This document shows, piece after piece, positions 26,516-36,232 of a stretch of 64,000 nt of DNA. The position numbers and the translations under genes were made by a program. The notes under the pieces are model-generated. The model had not been told where the DNA came from and made no database searches. It was given only the letters and a program-made list of their open reading frames with translations. Numbering within the stretch: the first letter of the stretch is position 1; the number at the start of each line of letters is the position of its first letter. Source of the stretch: G963665925 sp050596425 (GTDB taxonomy: Bacteria; Bacillota; Clostridia; Peptostreptococcales; Acidaminobacteraceae); NCBI RefSeq assembly GCF_050596425.1, contig NZ_CP192292.1, positions 620,001-684,000 of the forward strand, read 5' to 3'.

Positions 26516-27559
26516 ATGAAGCAATTTATAAAAAGTCATATTAATATGATTGTGCTTGTGGCCCTTTTGACAGGGACATTTTATGCTATATTTTCTAAGC
26601 TGGATATGACCAACTTTATTGAGACCGTGAGGAAAAGTGATCCACGGTTTTTACTTGGCGGGCTTGTGTGCATGCTCGTTTACTGGGGAATTGAGGCTGG
26701 AATTCTAGATATTCTTTTAAAAAGGGTTTATCCTAAAACCAAGTTCTGGACAGCCCTTAAAATTACACTGGTGGGCCAGTATTATAGTTTTCTAACCCCC
26801 TTTGCCAGTGGTGGACAGCCAGCACAGCTTTATGAAATGAAGAAGGATGATATTCCTATGACAGGTGCAACGGCAGTCCTTGTCAGCAAGTTTATTCTGT
26901 TTCAGGTGACTGTGACAATTTATGCCCTGATACTCACCCTTTATAAGTTGCCTATGATTATGGGCAATTTAGAGAAAGCGTCGACATTTGTTTTTATAGG
27001 TCTATTCATAAACACATTTGGCCTTGCTGTCATCATTATGATTGCTTTTAATTCAGATAAAATGAAGGGCATATTTAAAAGCCTGATTCATTGGTTGCAT
27101 AGAATTCACCTTGTTAAGAAACCAGAAAAGCGTATAAAAAAACTCATAGAGTTTGTTGATGAATACGATGCGTGTATTAAAACCTATAAGGATGATTGGA
27201 AACTCACCCTGGCTATGTTCGGGGCATCCGTTTTACAAGTGACAGCCTTTTTCTCTATAACATTTTTTGTGTATAGGGCTCTGGGGCTTAGCGGGGCATC
27301 CGTTTATCATATTATTACACTTCAGGCCCTACTTTATATGGCAATTGCCTTTATACCTTCTCCAGGGACTGTAGGGGCTGCTGAAGCTGGATTTGCTATG
27401 CTTCTAGGTTCCGTCTTTTCATCAAATATCATAGCGGTGGCCCTGCTTTTATGGCGAGGCATTAGCTATTATTTTGGTCTTGTTGTATGTGGTCTATTCA
27501 CCTTCTACCTCTACTTATTCGATAAGAATCGTGACAAAGGGTTTACCCAGGTGGCATAG
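26516..27559 (+). CDS. Flippase-like membrane protein (LPG synthase TM-region / UPF0104 family)
   Basis: A 347-residue integral membrane protein with about eight hydrophobic segments. Typical family features are GQYYSFLTPFASGGQPAQ (about residues 83-100) and the C-terminal FIPSPGTVGAAEAGF. This family includes the flippase half of MprF and YbhN-like proteins. ATG at 26516 follows AGGTGG; the GTG at 26504 lacks a site. Its place after two glycolipid glycosyltransferases suggests it moves or binds the product, by inference. No lysyl-transferase domain is fused. Confidence 0.85.
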   Translation: MKQFIKSHINMIVLVALLTGTFYAIFSKLDMTNFIETVRKSDPRFLLGGLVCMLVYWGIEAGILDILLKRVYPKTKFWTALKITLVGQYYSFLTPFASGGQPAQLYEMKKDDIPMTGATAVLVSKFILFQVTVTIYALILTLYKLPMIMGNLEKASTFVFIGLFINTFGLAVIIMIAFNSDKMKGIFKSLIHWLHRIHLVKKPEKRIKKLIEFVDEYDACIKTYKDDWKLTLAMFGASVLQVTAFFSITFFVYRALGLSGASVYHIITLQALLYMAIAFIPSPGTVGAAEAGFAMLLGSVFSSNIIAVALLLWRGISYYFGLVVCGLFTFYLYLFDKNRDKGFTQVA

Positions 27560-27590
27560 ACGCACTGAAAACACTATATAGAAATTCACT

Positions 27591-27626
27591 ACCCACAAAC
27601 CTAGAAATAGGCCTTGTGGGTTTTTC
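27591..27626 (+). terminator. Rho-independent terminator of the glycolipid operon
   Basis: CCCACAA (27592-27598) pairs with TTGTGGG (27614-27620), followed by TTTTT. Confidence 0.88.
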
Positions 27627-28007
27627 TATGTCTTGTAAATGACATGCTCATAGCAAGAGGGGTCTGATAGAGGGCTGCCTTATTTTTTAATGGGTCATGG
27701 AGACAATAATATTTGATAAAGACAAACAAACGGTCTCAAAGTTTTTTGAAAGGGTGTAGAAATCATAAAAATCAATAAGGCTGAAAGTAGATTTAGGATT
27801 ATTTAGAGTAAAAGAAGCAACTATTGTGTATGTATGGGATGTCTGCCGAATGAATTTTTCAGAATTGAAACTCAATATATTAAATTTAATAATTAGTATT
27901 GACTTCACTTTTCTTTAAAACTATAATAAATCGTGCAAAAGTTTAGTAAGAATAAACAGTCACGCCTATAATAGTGAGCGTGAAATGAGAATAAGATGGG
28001 AGACGAC
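27627..28007 (+). promoter_or_regulatory. Promoter and operator region of the XRE-potABCD operon
   Basis: TTGACT (27899-27904), a 17-base spacer and TATAAT (27922-27927) form a strong sigma-A promoter. Downstream, TCACGC-n12-GCGTGA (27960-27965 with 27978-27983) is an inverted repeat in the leader, just before the XRE gene, and is a plausible autoregulatory site. The 270 bases before the promoter show nothing recognisable. Confidence 0.65.
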
Positions 28008-28547
28008 ATGAGAATCGGTGAAAAAATCAAACGATTACGACTCGAAAACGGACTGACCCAAGAAGAACTGGCCAACCGGTGTGAGCTTTCAAAAGGCTTT
28101 ATTTCACAGGTTGAACGAGACATGACATCACCCTCAATTGCAAGCCTTGTCGATATACTTGAAAGCTTAGGGACCAACCTTAATGAATTCTTTAGTGAAA
28201 ATGAAGAAGAAAAGCTTGTTTTCACCCCAGAAGATGCCTTTGAAAACATCGACGAAGAACTTGGCTACATACTGGACTGGGTTATACCAAACGCTCAAAA
28301 AAATGCGATGGAGCCTATTCTTTTAAAAATACAACCAGGTGGCAGTTATCAGGAAGACACACCGCATCAAGGGGAAGAATTTGGCTATGTCATGCAGGGC
28401 ATGGTTCAGGTAAAACACGGGAATAGAAAGTTCAAAGCAAAAAAAGGCGATAGCTTCTATTACAAGTGCAATGCCAATCATAATGTTATTAATATTGGAA
28501 AATCAGTTGCGAAAATTATCATGGTAGGAACCCCACCTAATTTTTAG
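28008..28547 (+). CDS. XRE-family regulator with cupin (PuuR-like), head of the polyamine operon
   Basis: A 179-residue protein. A Cro/C1 helix-turn-helix occupies residues 4-60 (LTQEELANRCELSKGFISQVER) and a C-terminal cupin residues 105-178 (HQGEEFGYVMQG, KKGDSFYYKCNANHNV). It resembles PuuR and other polyamine-responsive XRE-cupin regulators. ATG at 28008 follows GGGAG; an in-frame start 12 bases earlier would overlap that site. It precedes potABCD by 52 bases, an arrangement known in Firmicutes, so it likely controls polyamine uptake. Confidence 0.9.
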   Translation: MRIGEKIKRLRLENGLTQEELANRCELSKGFISQVERDMTSPSIASLVDILESLGTNLNEFFSENEEEKLVFTPEDAFENIDEELGYILDWVIPNAQKNAMEPILLKIQPGGSYQEDTPHQGEEFGYVMQGMVQVKHGNRKFKAKKGDSFYYKCNANHNVINIGKSVAKIIMVGTPPNF

Positions 28548-28599
28548 CAGGCACACATAAACCATAGGACGTAATAATGAAGGGGAGTGGAACTGAGAG

Positions 28600-29649
28600 A
28601 TGAGTTCAAAAATCATCCATGGTGTAAATGTCGTAAAAGAGTTTGACGGCACGCGCGTTGTCGATGGGATTGATTTCTGGGTGAAGCCGGAAGAATTTCT
28701 GACAATTCTTGGACCGAGTGGATGTGGTAAGACCACAACACTTAGAATGATTGGTGGCTTTGAAACACCAACATCGGGTCAGATCCTATTTGACGGTAAG
28801 GACATCACACAAATACCACCATATCAACGACAAATCAACACAGTGTTTCAGCGGTATGCACTTTTTCCGCATATGAACATTTATGAAAATATAGCTTTCG
28901 GACTGCGTATAAAAAAAGTTCCTGAGGCTGAAATAAAAAATAGAGTGGAAAAAATGCTCAAGCTTGTTGAACTCAATGGTTTTCAAAACAGATCGGTCCG
29001 CTCCCTATCGGGGGGACAGCAGCAAAGAATTGCCATTGCAAGAGCCCTAGCGAACGAGCCAAAGGTCCTTCTTCTTGATGAACCCCTTGGTGCTCTTGAC
29101 TTGAAACTGCGTAAGGAAATGCAGTATGAACTCAAGTCCATGCAGCAAGAACTGGGGATCACTTTTATATATGTCACCCATGACCAGGAAGAAGCCCTGA
29201 CCATGTCAGACAAAATTATTATCATGAACGATGGCCGTATTCAACAAATTGGATCACCAACGGATATATACAATGAGCCTGAAAATGCCTTTGTGGCGGA
29301 CTTTATAGGCGAGAGCAATATCATTGATGGCATTATGCACGAAGACTTCATGGTGTCATTTGCCGGAAGCACATTTACGTGTGTGGACTCAGGCTTTGGG
29401 AAAGATGAACCTGTCGACGTGGTAATTCGTCCTGAAGACATTCTGCTGACTAAGCCAGAAGATGGAATGATTCAGGGTGTGGTGGACAATGTTATTTTTA
29501 AAGGTGTTCACTACGAAATGATCGTTATGCAGGGACAAACAGAATGGATGATCCATTCCACGGATATGGTGGAAGAAGGGTCTGATGTAGGCATGCGATT
29601 TGATCCAGACGAAATACATATTATGAAGAAGGTGAAGACGAATGCTTAG
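28600..29649 (+). CDS. potA: Spermidine/putrescine ABC transporter ATPase PotA
   Basis: A 349-residue MalK-type ATPase: Walker A GPSGCGKTT, signature LSGGQQQR, Walker B VLLLDEPLGALD, H-loop YVTHDQEEAL, and a C-terminal TOBE domain from about residue 250 (VIRPEDILL). It energises polyamine import through PotB/PotC. The downstream potB start overlaps its last codons. GGGGAG lies upstream of the ATG, slightly far (about 13 bases). Confidence 0.95.
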   Translation: MSSKIIHGVNVVKEFDGTRVVDGIDFWVKPEEFLTILGPSGCGKTTTLRMIGGFETPTSGQILFDGKDITQIPPYQRQINTVFQRYALFPHMNIYENIAFGLRIKKVPEAEIKNRVEKMLKLVELNGFQNRSVRSLSGGQQQRIAIARALANEPKVLLLDEPLGALDLKLRKEMQYELKSMQQELGITFIYVTHDQEEALTMSDKIIIMNDGRIQQIGSPTDIYNEPENAFVADFIGESNIIDGIMHEDFMVSFAGSTFTCVDSGFGKDEPVDVVIRPEDILLTKPEDGMIQGVVDNVIFKGVHYEMIVMQGQTEWMIHSTDMVEEGSDVGMRFDPDEIHIMKKVKTNA

Positions 29650-30481
29650 AAGATTCAGCGCCATGCCATATGTATTTTGGAGCGCTGTGTTTATTATCAT
29701 TCCGCTCTTACTGGTGGCAGGCTACTCAATTACAATGCGTGATCCTGATACAGGAAATGTTGTTATGACCCTAGAGAACTTTCAGAAGTTTGTGGACCCC
29801 CTCTATTTAAAAGTCTTATGGAGGTCTGTGAGACTGGCCGGAGAAGCAACTTTGATATGCCTCATTTTGGGGTATCCGATGGCCATGATCTTGGCGAAAA
29901 TGCCAGCAAAAACCCAGAGAATAGCAGCACTTCTCTTTGTACTCCCGATGTGGATGAACTTTCTTTTAAGAACCTATGCGTGGATGTTTATTCTAGGGAA
30001 AACAGGTATTGTCAATCGGATTTTGGTGTTCTTTGGACTTCCAGCGGGAAATTTTCTTTACAATGAGGGCGCTGTCCTTCTAGGCATGGTTTATAACTTC
30101 CTGCCCTTTATGGTGCTTCCAATTTATACTGTTCTCACCAAGATTGACAGTTCCATTGTAGAAGCTGCAGAAGATTTAGGCGCCAATGCCATAACTGTAT
30201 TTAGACGAATTATTGTCCCACTTTCCATACCGGGCATTATATCCGGCATAACCATGGTCTTTATGCCAGCGGTGTCCACATTTGTTATTTCTGCCCTCCT
30301 TGGCGGTGGACAGTTCATGCTGGTTGGTAACCTTGTTGAACAGCAGTTCCTCTTAGTGAACAACTGGCACTTTGGTTCGGCAATATCCATGATCCTCATG
30401 GTGCTCATACTTATATCTATGGCCGTTTTAAACAGATATGATACGTCAGAAGTTAAAGATGGCGGGGTGAGTATGATATGA
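29642..30481 (+). CDS. potB: Spermidine/putrescine ABC transporter permease PotB
   Basis: A 279-residue inner-membrane permease with six predicted spans and the EAA loop EAAEDLGANAITVFRRIIVP that docks on PotA. ATG at 29642 overlaps the potA end by 8 bases, so translation is coupled. The N-terminal MLRRFSAMPYVFWSAVF span has no cleavable signal. Part of the potABCD operon. Confidence 0.95.
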   Translation: MLRRFSAMPYVFWSAVFIIIPLLLVAGYSITMRDPDTGNVVMTLENFQKFVDPLYLKVLWRSVRLAGEATLICLILGYPMAMILAKMPAKTQRIAALLFVLPMWMNFLLRTYAWMFILGKTGIVNRILVFFGLPAGNFLYNEGAVLLGMVYNFLPFMVLPIYTVLTKIDSSIVEAAEDLGANAITVFRRIIVPLSIPGIISGITMVFMPAVSTFVISALLGGGQFMLVGNLVEQQFLLVNNWHFGSAISMILMVLILISMAVLNRYDTSEVKDGGVSMI

Positions 30482-31257
30482 CAAAATGGGCAAAGCGAAT
30501 ATACACAGCCTTGATATTTCTATTTTTATACGCCCCAATCATTGTGCTGATTGTTTTTTCATTCAATGCAGGAAAGTACAGTGGCAACTGGGAAGGATTT
30601 TCTTTTAGATGGTATCAGGCTCTAGTGGAAGATAGAAGCATTATGAAGGCCCTATACTATACACTGACAATAGCCTTATTAAGTTCTGTTATAGCAACAA
30701 TTATTGGGACCTTTGCGGCCTTTGGAATACACCACATGCGACCTGTGAAAAAGACAGTCATGCTCAATGTGAACAATATTCCAGTGCTAAATCCAGACAT
30801 CGTAACTGGTGTGGCTCTTATGACCCTATTTGGTTTTGCAAAAATGCGGTTTGGTGTGAGCACAATGCTTATCGCCCATATAACATTCAATATTCCATAT
30901 GTTATATTGTCGGTCTTACCCAAACTCAAGCAACTACCGCAAGATGCCCTTGAAGCAGCAATGGACCTGGGGGCAACACCCTGGTATGCCTTTAGAAAGG
31001 TTATACTGCCCGAAATACTGCCAGGCATAGTAACAGGCTGTTTAATTGCCTTTACCCTGTCAGTGGATGATTTTGTCATCAGTTTCTTTACCACAGGAAA
31101 TGGTGTCACGAACCTGTCTATAGCTATTTTTGCCATGGCACGTCGTGGTATAAAACCTGTTATAAATGCACTATCAACGATTATGTTCGGTGTTGTCCTC
31201 GGCCTGCTTCTTATTATAAATGCACGCTCGGGCAATGTTACGGAACTTGATGTGTAA
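30478..31257 (+). CDS. potC: Spermidine/putrescine ABC transporter permease PotC
   Basis: A 259-residue permease with six spans and the EAA loop EAAMDLGATPWYAFRKVILP. ATG overlaps the potB stop by four bases (ATGA). The pairing of PotB and PotC as heterodimeric channel partners is well established. YAPIIVLIVFSFNAGK in the first span is the usual PotC-type start. Confidence 0.95.
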   Translation: MTKWAKRIYTALIFLFLYAPIIVLIVFSFNAGKYSGNWEGFSFRWYQALVEDRSIMKALYYTLTIALLSSVIATIIGTFAAFGIHHMRPVKKTVMLNVNNIPVLNPDIVTGVALMTLFGFAKMRFGVSTMLIAHITFNIPYVILSVLPKLKQLPQDALEAAMDLGATPWYAFRKVILPEILPGIVTGCLIAFTLSVDDFVISFFTTGNGVTNLSIAIFAMARRGIKPVINALSTIMFGVVLGLLLIINARSGNVTELDV

Positions 31258-31313
31258 AAGACGATAAAAGCAAGATTGACAAATGAAAAAGAGAATTAAT
31301 TGGAGGGATAATC

Positions 31314-32357
31314 ATGAAAAAATTTACATCGCTGTTACTTGTGTTTGTACTGACTTTGTCAGTGCTTGTAGGATGTAGCGGCCCGGAAGATGATCAGGTC
31401 ACACTGAATGTCTACAACTGGGGAGATTACATTGATGAAAGTATTCTAGAAGACTTTGAAGCGGAAACAGGCATCAAGGTAAACTATGAAATGTTTGCAA
31501 CGAATGAAGATATGTACGTTAAGCTTAAGCAAGGTGGCACAAACTATGATGTGGCTTTTCCATCAGATTATATGATTGAAAAAATGATCAAGGAAGATAT
31601 GCTTCATAAAATTGACCTTGAAAAACTAGAAAATTATAAGCTTATTATGGATGAGTTCAAGGGTCTGGATTTTGATCCAGGTGAAGAGTACTCTGTGCCT
31701 TACATGTGGGGAACAGTGGGTATTCTTTACAACAAAAGCATGGTGACTGATCCAGTGGATTCATGGGACATTTTATGGGATGAAAAATACAAGGGCAATA
31801 TTCTTATGATGGATTCCCAGCGTGACACATTGATGGTGGCCCTGAAAAAACTAGGCTACTCCATGAACACTAGAAGCACAGAAGAACTTGAACAAGCAAA
31901 AGAGGCTCTTATTGAGCAAAAACCTCTTGTTCTAGCTTATGTGGGTGACAATGTGAAGGATATGATGCTTTCAGAAGAAGCGGCTATGGCTGTGGTATGG
32001 TCAGGTGAAGCCATGCAGGTTATGATGGAAAAAGAAGGTTACGACTACGCTTATCCAAAAGAAGGCACAAATCTCTGGTTTGACAGTGTCGTAATCCCTA
32101 AAACATCAGAGCATGTTGAAGAAGCACATATGTTCATTGACTTCCTCAACCGTGAAGACATTGCCCTGAAAAATGCTGAGTACATTGGCTATTCATCTCC
32201 AAATGTGGGGGCAGTGGAGCAAATATCTGAAGACATTAAGGCCATGAGCGCAGCCTATCCAGACATGGACAAGCTAAAGAACTCAGAAGTTTTTCTTGAC
32301 CCAGGTGACTTTATTGAAGAGTTCAACCGCGTTTGGACAGAACTAAAGGCTCACTAA
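31314..32357 (+). CDS. potD: Spermidine/putrescine-binding lipoprotein PotD
   Basis: A 347-residue lipoprotein with signal peptide and lipobox LVGC (Cys21), which anchors it outside the membrane. The mature part is a type II periplasmic-binding fold (NVYNWGDYIDESILEDF, YDVAFPSDYMIEKM, SVPYMWGTVGILYNK). It captures polyamine for PotABC. Start ATG follows GGAGG; a strong terminator lies 47 bases downstream, closing the operon. Confidence 0.95.
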   Translation: MKKFTSLLLVFVLTLSVLVGCSGPEDDQVTLNVYNWGDYIDESILEDFEAETGIKVNYEMFATNEDMYVKLKQGGTNYDVAFPSDYMIEKMIKEDMLHKIDLEKLENYKLIMDEFKGLDFDPGEEYSVPYMWGTVGILYNKSMVTDPVDSWDILWDEKYKGNILMMDSQRDTLMVALKKLGYSMNTRSTEELEQAKEALIEQKPLVLAYVGDNVKDMMLSEEAAMAVVWSGEAMQVMMEKEGYDYAYPKEGTNLWFDSVVIPKTSEHVEEAHMFIDFLNREDIALKNAEYIGYSSPNVGAVEQISEDIKAMSAAYPDMDKLKNSEVFLDPGDFIEEFNRVWTELKAH

Positions 32358-32403
32358 ATAAAATTCTACAATCAACCACCCTGTCGAGAGCATCGGCAGG
32401 CTT

Positions 32404-32433
32404 AAAAACCCTCGAAGTCTCTTCGAGGGTTTT
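32404..32433 (+). terminator. Rho-independent terminator of potABCD
   Basis: Perfect 13-bp stem AAAACCCTCGAAG with CTTCGAGGGTTTT around a TCT loop, ending in T residues. A shorter CCTG/CAGG hairpin precedes it. Confidence 0.95.
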
Positions 32434-32622
32434 ATATATTTACAGGGATTGAAAAGGGTTTTATTGGATTGTCACGAATTGATATTAAGTGGCTAATACT
32501 GTATCTTGGAGTAGGATTCTAACTGAAATGTTACCCTTTCACCAGTGTAAAACCATATTATAGAACTAGTACAATAAGGAAAGTGAAATGTGAAAAGTAA
32601 AAAAAATTAATGGAGGCCGAAA

Positions 32623-33951
32623 GTGAAAAGAGTAAAACTTATGGGGCTTCTCATTCTTTTGGCTGTTTTCAGCACAGGTTGTATCGGGACAAACACATCT
32701 GTCCAGGGGCTTCTTAAACCCCCAAAACTTCCTGTCAAGCTTGAGGAAATCAAGCAAGTGCTTGAAGAAAAGTATGAGACCGAGCTCGAATACATAAATC
32801 CAATAAAGGGTGACCACACCAATTCAACACAGTTCGTGGACCTAGACGGTGACGGTGTGGATGAAGTTCTTGTCTTTCATAAACTGGAAAGAGATGCAGA
32901 ACCCCTTCGTGTCACAGTCCTGTCTAAGACAGAAACTGGCTGGATTATTGATGAAGGCATCAAGGGCATAGGTTTTGATATCAGCCGAGTGGAATACAGT
33001 GACATCAATAAGGATGGCATCTTGGAAATCTTGGTTGGATGGCAGGGCGGCAACACAACGAAAAAAGGTCTGACAATTTATAGATACAGCGGTGGATCTA
33101 TAGAAGTGGCCTTTGATACATCTTACACAGAGTTTGCCATTGGAGATATGACCGGGGATGGGCAACTTGAGCTCATCATCATAGACCTAAACCGCACAGA
33201 AGGTATATCAATGGCGACAATCTATGATTCAGACTTTACCTACCTGGATGAAGTCCAGATGGAAGGCTTTATAAACGGATACTACAACACGGTTATGGGC
33301 ATGGCGGCAAAAGACCAGCTGGGACTTTTTGCAGACGCTTCATCAGGGGCCCATTCAGCCTTTACAGACCTTCTGGTATACAAGGATGGACAGCTTGAAA
33401 ATGTCTTCTACGATTCAAAGTGGAGACTGGTAAACAAGACCTACAAGGCTTATCCTGCGGATTCAACCGATGTGGATGGAGATGGCATTATTGAGATTCC
33501 ACTTCTAAGATCACCTCTTGGCTATGAGGGCAGTTCCATGGCAGAAACAGAGTGGATCACAACTTGGTATAAGTGGGATGGTAATTCCGGCCTCATATTT
33601 AACTCTGAGAGTTATGCCAATGGAAGGCTGGGCTTTGAGTTTCATTTTCCATTCAGATGGAAGCAAAACATAACAGTTGGTATTGCAAGAGACCAGCTTA
33701 ACCATGTAACGCTCTATCATGTGGACTCTTACTCTAAAGACCAAACGCCTGTGGTGGAATTTGTTGTGGCAGACAGAATTAAGGTGGAAAGTGGTGTTTT
33801 ATCATACACGTCCGATGGATATTCTGAACTGGCAAGAACCCTAGACCGGGTATATTATGCAAGGGTTCACGATTTATCTGAAAATGAAGAACTGGCCCGC
33901 ATTGGAGTGACATTTGAAGAAGTGAAATCCGGTTTTAGACTGGTAAAATAA
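32623..33951 (+). CDS. Lipoprotein with VCBS/FG-GAP-like calcium repeats, linked to a two-component system
   Basis: A 442-residue lipoprotein: signal peptide with lipobox FSTGC (Cys20), then repeated acidic loops DLDGDGVDEVLVF, DINKDGILEILVG, DMTGDGQLELIII and DVDGDGIIEIPLL, as in integrin-like VCBS/FG-GAP blades. The last third is mixed. GTG start after GGAGG. It ends 19 bases before a response regulator, which is followed by its kinase, so the three are probably cotranscribed and the lipoprotein may be a sensory accessory or a target. A ligand cannot be assigned. Confidence 0.75.
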   Translation: MKRVKLMGLLILLAVFSTGCIGTNTSVQGLLKPPKLPVKLEEIKQVLEEKYETELEYINPIKGDHTNSTQFVDLDGDGVDEVLVFHKLERDAEPLRVTVLSKTETGWIIDEGIKGIGFDISRVEYSDINKDGILEILVGWQGGNTTKKGLTIYRYSGGSIEVAFDTSYTEFAIGDMTGDGQLELIIIDLNRTEGISMATIYDSDFTYLDEVQMEGFINGYYNTVMGMAAKDQLGLFADASSGAHSAFTDLLVYKDGQLENVFYDSKWRLVNKTYKAYPADSTDVDGDGIIEIPLLRSPLGYEGSSMAETEWITTWYKWDGNSGLIFNSESYANGRLGFEFHFPFRWKQNITVGIARDQLNHVTLYHVDSYSKDQTPVVEFVVADRIKVESGVLSYTSDGYSELARTLDRVYYARVHDLSENEELARIGVTFEEVKSGFRLVK

Positions 33952-33970
33952 TAATCTAGAGGTGATATAT

Positions 33971-34660
33971 ATGGCAAATATACTGATTTTAGAAGATCAA
34001 ATAGAAATACGAGATTTTGTGGTTATTAATGTTAAACGTGCAGGACACAAGGTTTTTGAAGCTGAAACAGGTGAAAAAGCACTGGAAATTTTCGAAGAAA
34101 ATGATATTGATGTGGCTGTTCTTGACGTCATGCTGCCTGGCATCACAGGTTATGAAGTGTGTGAACGCATGAGAACGAAAAATAAGTATGTTGGAATTAT
34201 TATGTTAACAGCCAAATCGCAGGAACAAGATAAACTTACAGGTTTAATGAGTGGTGCAGATGACTACATGACAAAGCCATTCAGTCCTAAAGAACTTGTG
34301 GCAAGGGTAGATTCTCTGCTTCGCAGGGTGAACCTGCTTAAAGATGATAAGTCAGAAACCTTCGAAGGCGGACCTTACAAAATAGATTTTGAAGCCCGTC
34401 AAGTTTTCAAAAACGATGAAGAGATTGATTTGACCCAGCTTGAGTTTGCCATTGTGAGCCTTCTGGTTAAGAATGCAGGCAAATCTCTGAGTCGAGAGTT
34501 TATCCTTGACAATGTATGGGGAGAAAATTTCTTTGGTAGCTTTAAAATAGTGGATGTCAACATCAGACGTCTGCGTCAAAAGCTTGAAGATGATCCTTCA
34601 AATCCAGAATATATACTGACTGTTTGGGGCTACGGCTACAGGTGGCGAAAGGAAGACTAA
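33971..34660 (+). CDS. OmpR/PhoB-family response regulator
   Basis: 229 residues: receiver domain 1-120 with phospho-acceptor Asp52 in AVLDVMLPG and KPFSPKEL, then an OmpR-type winged helix (135-229) with VDVNIRRLRQKLEDDPSNPEYILTV split across its recognition helix and wing. ATG at 33971 follows GAGGTGA. The kinase gene begins two bases after its stop codon. Confidence 0.94.
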   Translation: MANILILEDQIEIRDFVVINVKRAGHKVFEAETGEKALEIFEENDIDVAVLDVMLPGITGYEVCERMRTKNKYVGIIMLTAKSQEQDKLTGLMSGADDYMTKPFSPKELVARVDSLLRRVNLLKDDKSETFEGGPYKIDFEARQVFKNDEEIDLTQLEFAIVSLLVKNAGKSLSREFILDNVWGENFFGSFKIVDVNIRRLRQKLEDDPSNPEYILTVWGYGYRWRKED

Positions 34661-34662
34661 GT

Positions 34663-36075
34663 ATGACCGGAATTAAAAAGCGGTGGGTTAGGAACTATAT
34701 CCTAATCATACTATTCATCGCCCTGGCTGTACTGGGAACATTCCTCTTTACGATTCAAAGATTCTATTACAATTTGGCATATGAGAGTCTTTACAATCGC
34801 ATGAATGTGTCTGCTGGCTTTTATACAAAGTACACAGAGACTCAAAAGCTCAGCCTGGATGAAATTGGACAACTTATACTTCGAGATTATCAAGACAAGG
34901 ATGTTGCAGAACTTCAAATACTAAAGCCTGATGGATCTGTTCAAAATTCGTCAACAGGCTTCACGGCCAACACGAAAATAGACAGTGGGGACTATCATGA
35001 CGCCCTTACCGGCAAGCAAGGTTACTGGGTGGGAAAGAATGCCTTAACGGAAGAGCGGGTCATGGGTGTGAGCACCCCCTTAAAAGATGACCATGGGAAT
35101 ATAATTGGTATTCTTCGCTATGTTTCATCCATGCAGGAAATCGACATGCTCTTATACCGGTATCTCATGTACTCAGCGGTTATACTCGCTGGCATCATTG
35201 TTATACTGCTTATACTCAGTTTGACATTCAGTCGGTCTATTTTAACCCCAATCAATGAAATCACCATTGCTTCAAGAAAAATGGCAGAAGGAAACTTTGA
35301 TGAAAAGGTCCCAGTAATTTATAAGGATGAACTGGGAGTCTTAGCTCAGACCTTGAACTCCATGGCCGATGAAATTCAAAAGACAGAACGATTGAAGAAT
35401 GACTTTATATCATCAATATCCCATGAAATAAGAACCCCCTTAACTGCGGTTGCAGGTTGGGCTGAGACCATATTAACAGGTGATTTATCCGACCGTGATG
35501 AAGTGGAAAAGGGTCTTCAGGTGATTATGCGAGAAACGGGTAGACTTTCTGACATGGTTGAAGAGCTTCTCGATTTTTCAAGGATTGAAAGTGGTCGTAT
35601 GACCCTTCATTCTGAACTTTTTGACCTTAGAACGGAACTGTCAGACATTGTTGAAATATACAAGGCAAAAGCAGACAAGCATGGCGTTGATCTCTTTGTC
35701 TCCCAGCCAGATGGCAGAGCTCCCGTTATTGGGGACACCAATAGAATACGTCAAGTTATTATTAATATTGTCGACAATGCCGTTAAGTTTTCTCCTCAGG
35801 GCGGTGTCATACAGATTAACCTAACGGTTTCAGATTGGATTGTTCTTGATATTATTGATGAAGGCTCGGGAATTTCTGAAGAAGATTTAGAAAATGTCAC
35901 AAAAAAATTCTACAAGGGATCCTCAAAAAGATCAGGAAGTGGCCTTGGACTGGCCATTTCCGATGAGATTGTTAGACTTCATGGTGGAGAGTTACGCATA
36001 ACAAGTGAAGTGGACCAGGGCACAACAGTGCAGGTATTACTTCCATATGGAGAACCTGAACAGGTAGAAGGATAA
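34663..36075 (+). CDS. Membrane sensor histidine kinase
   Basis: 470 residues: transmembrane helix at about 12-35, an extracytoplasmic sensor of about 125 residues with a PAS/Cache-like pattern (VAELQILKPDGSVQN, GILRYVSS), a second helix at about 168-192, HAMP to about 245, HisKA with His254 in SISHEIRTPL, then HATPase with NIVDNAVKFS, DEGSGIS and GSGLGLAI. It partners with the regulator immediately upstream. Start ATG at 34663 after AAGGAAG. The stimulus is unknown; the lipoprotein at 32623 may take part. Confidence 0.93.
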   Translation: MTGIKKRWVRNYILIILFIALAVLGTFLFTIQRFYYNLAYESLYNRMNVSAGFYTKYTETQKLSLDEIGQLILRDYQDKDVAELQILKPDGSVQNSSTGFTANTKIDSGDYHDALTGKQGYWVGKNALTEERVMGVSTPLKDDHGNIIGILRYVSSMQEIDMLLYRYLMYSAVILAGIIVILLILSLTFSRSILTPINEITIASRKMAEGNFDEKVPVIYKDELGVLAQTLNSMADEIQKTERLKNDFISSISHEIRTPLTAVAGWAETILTGDLSDRDEVEKGLQVIMRETGRLSDMVEELLDFSRIESGRMTLHSELFDLRTELSDIVEIYKAKADKHGVDLFVSQPDGRAPVIGDTNRIRQVIINIVDNAVKFSPQGGVIQINLTVSDWIVLDIIDEGSGISEEDLENVTKKFYKGSSKRSGSGLGLAISDEIVRLHGGELRITSEVDQGTTVQVLLPYGEPEQVEG

Positions 36076-36232
36076 TATGCCATGCTTTTGAAATATTACC
36101 TTGATATTTCTCTAGGCTCAATGGGTATAGTATATGAAAAATATTAAAATGGAATGCTATGCTATTTAAATGGACAGTCTTAGTGGATGGACTTATAATA
36201 CGGTTTGTTCAAAATAAGAAGGGGGACAAGAT

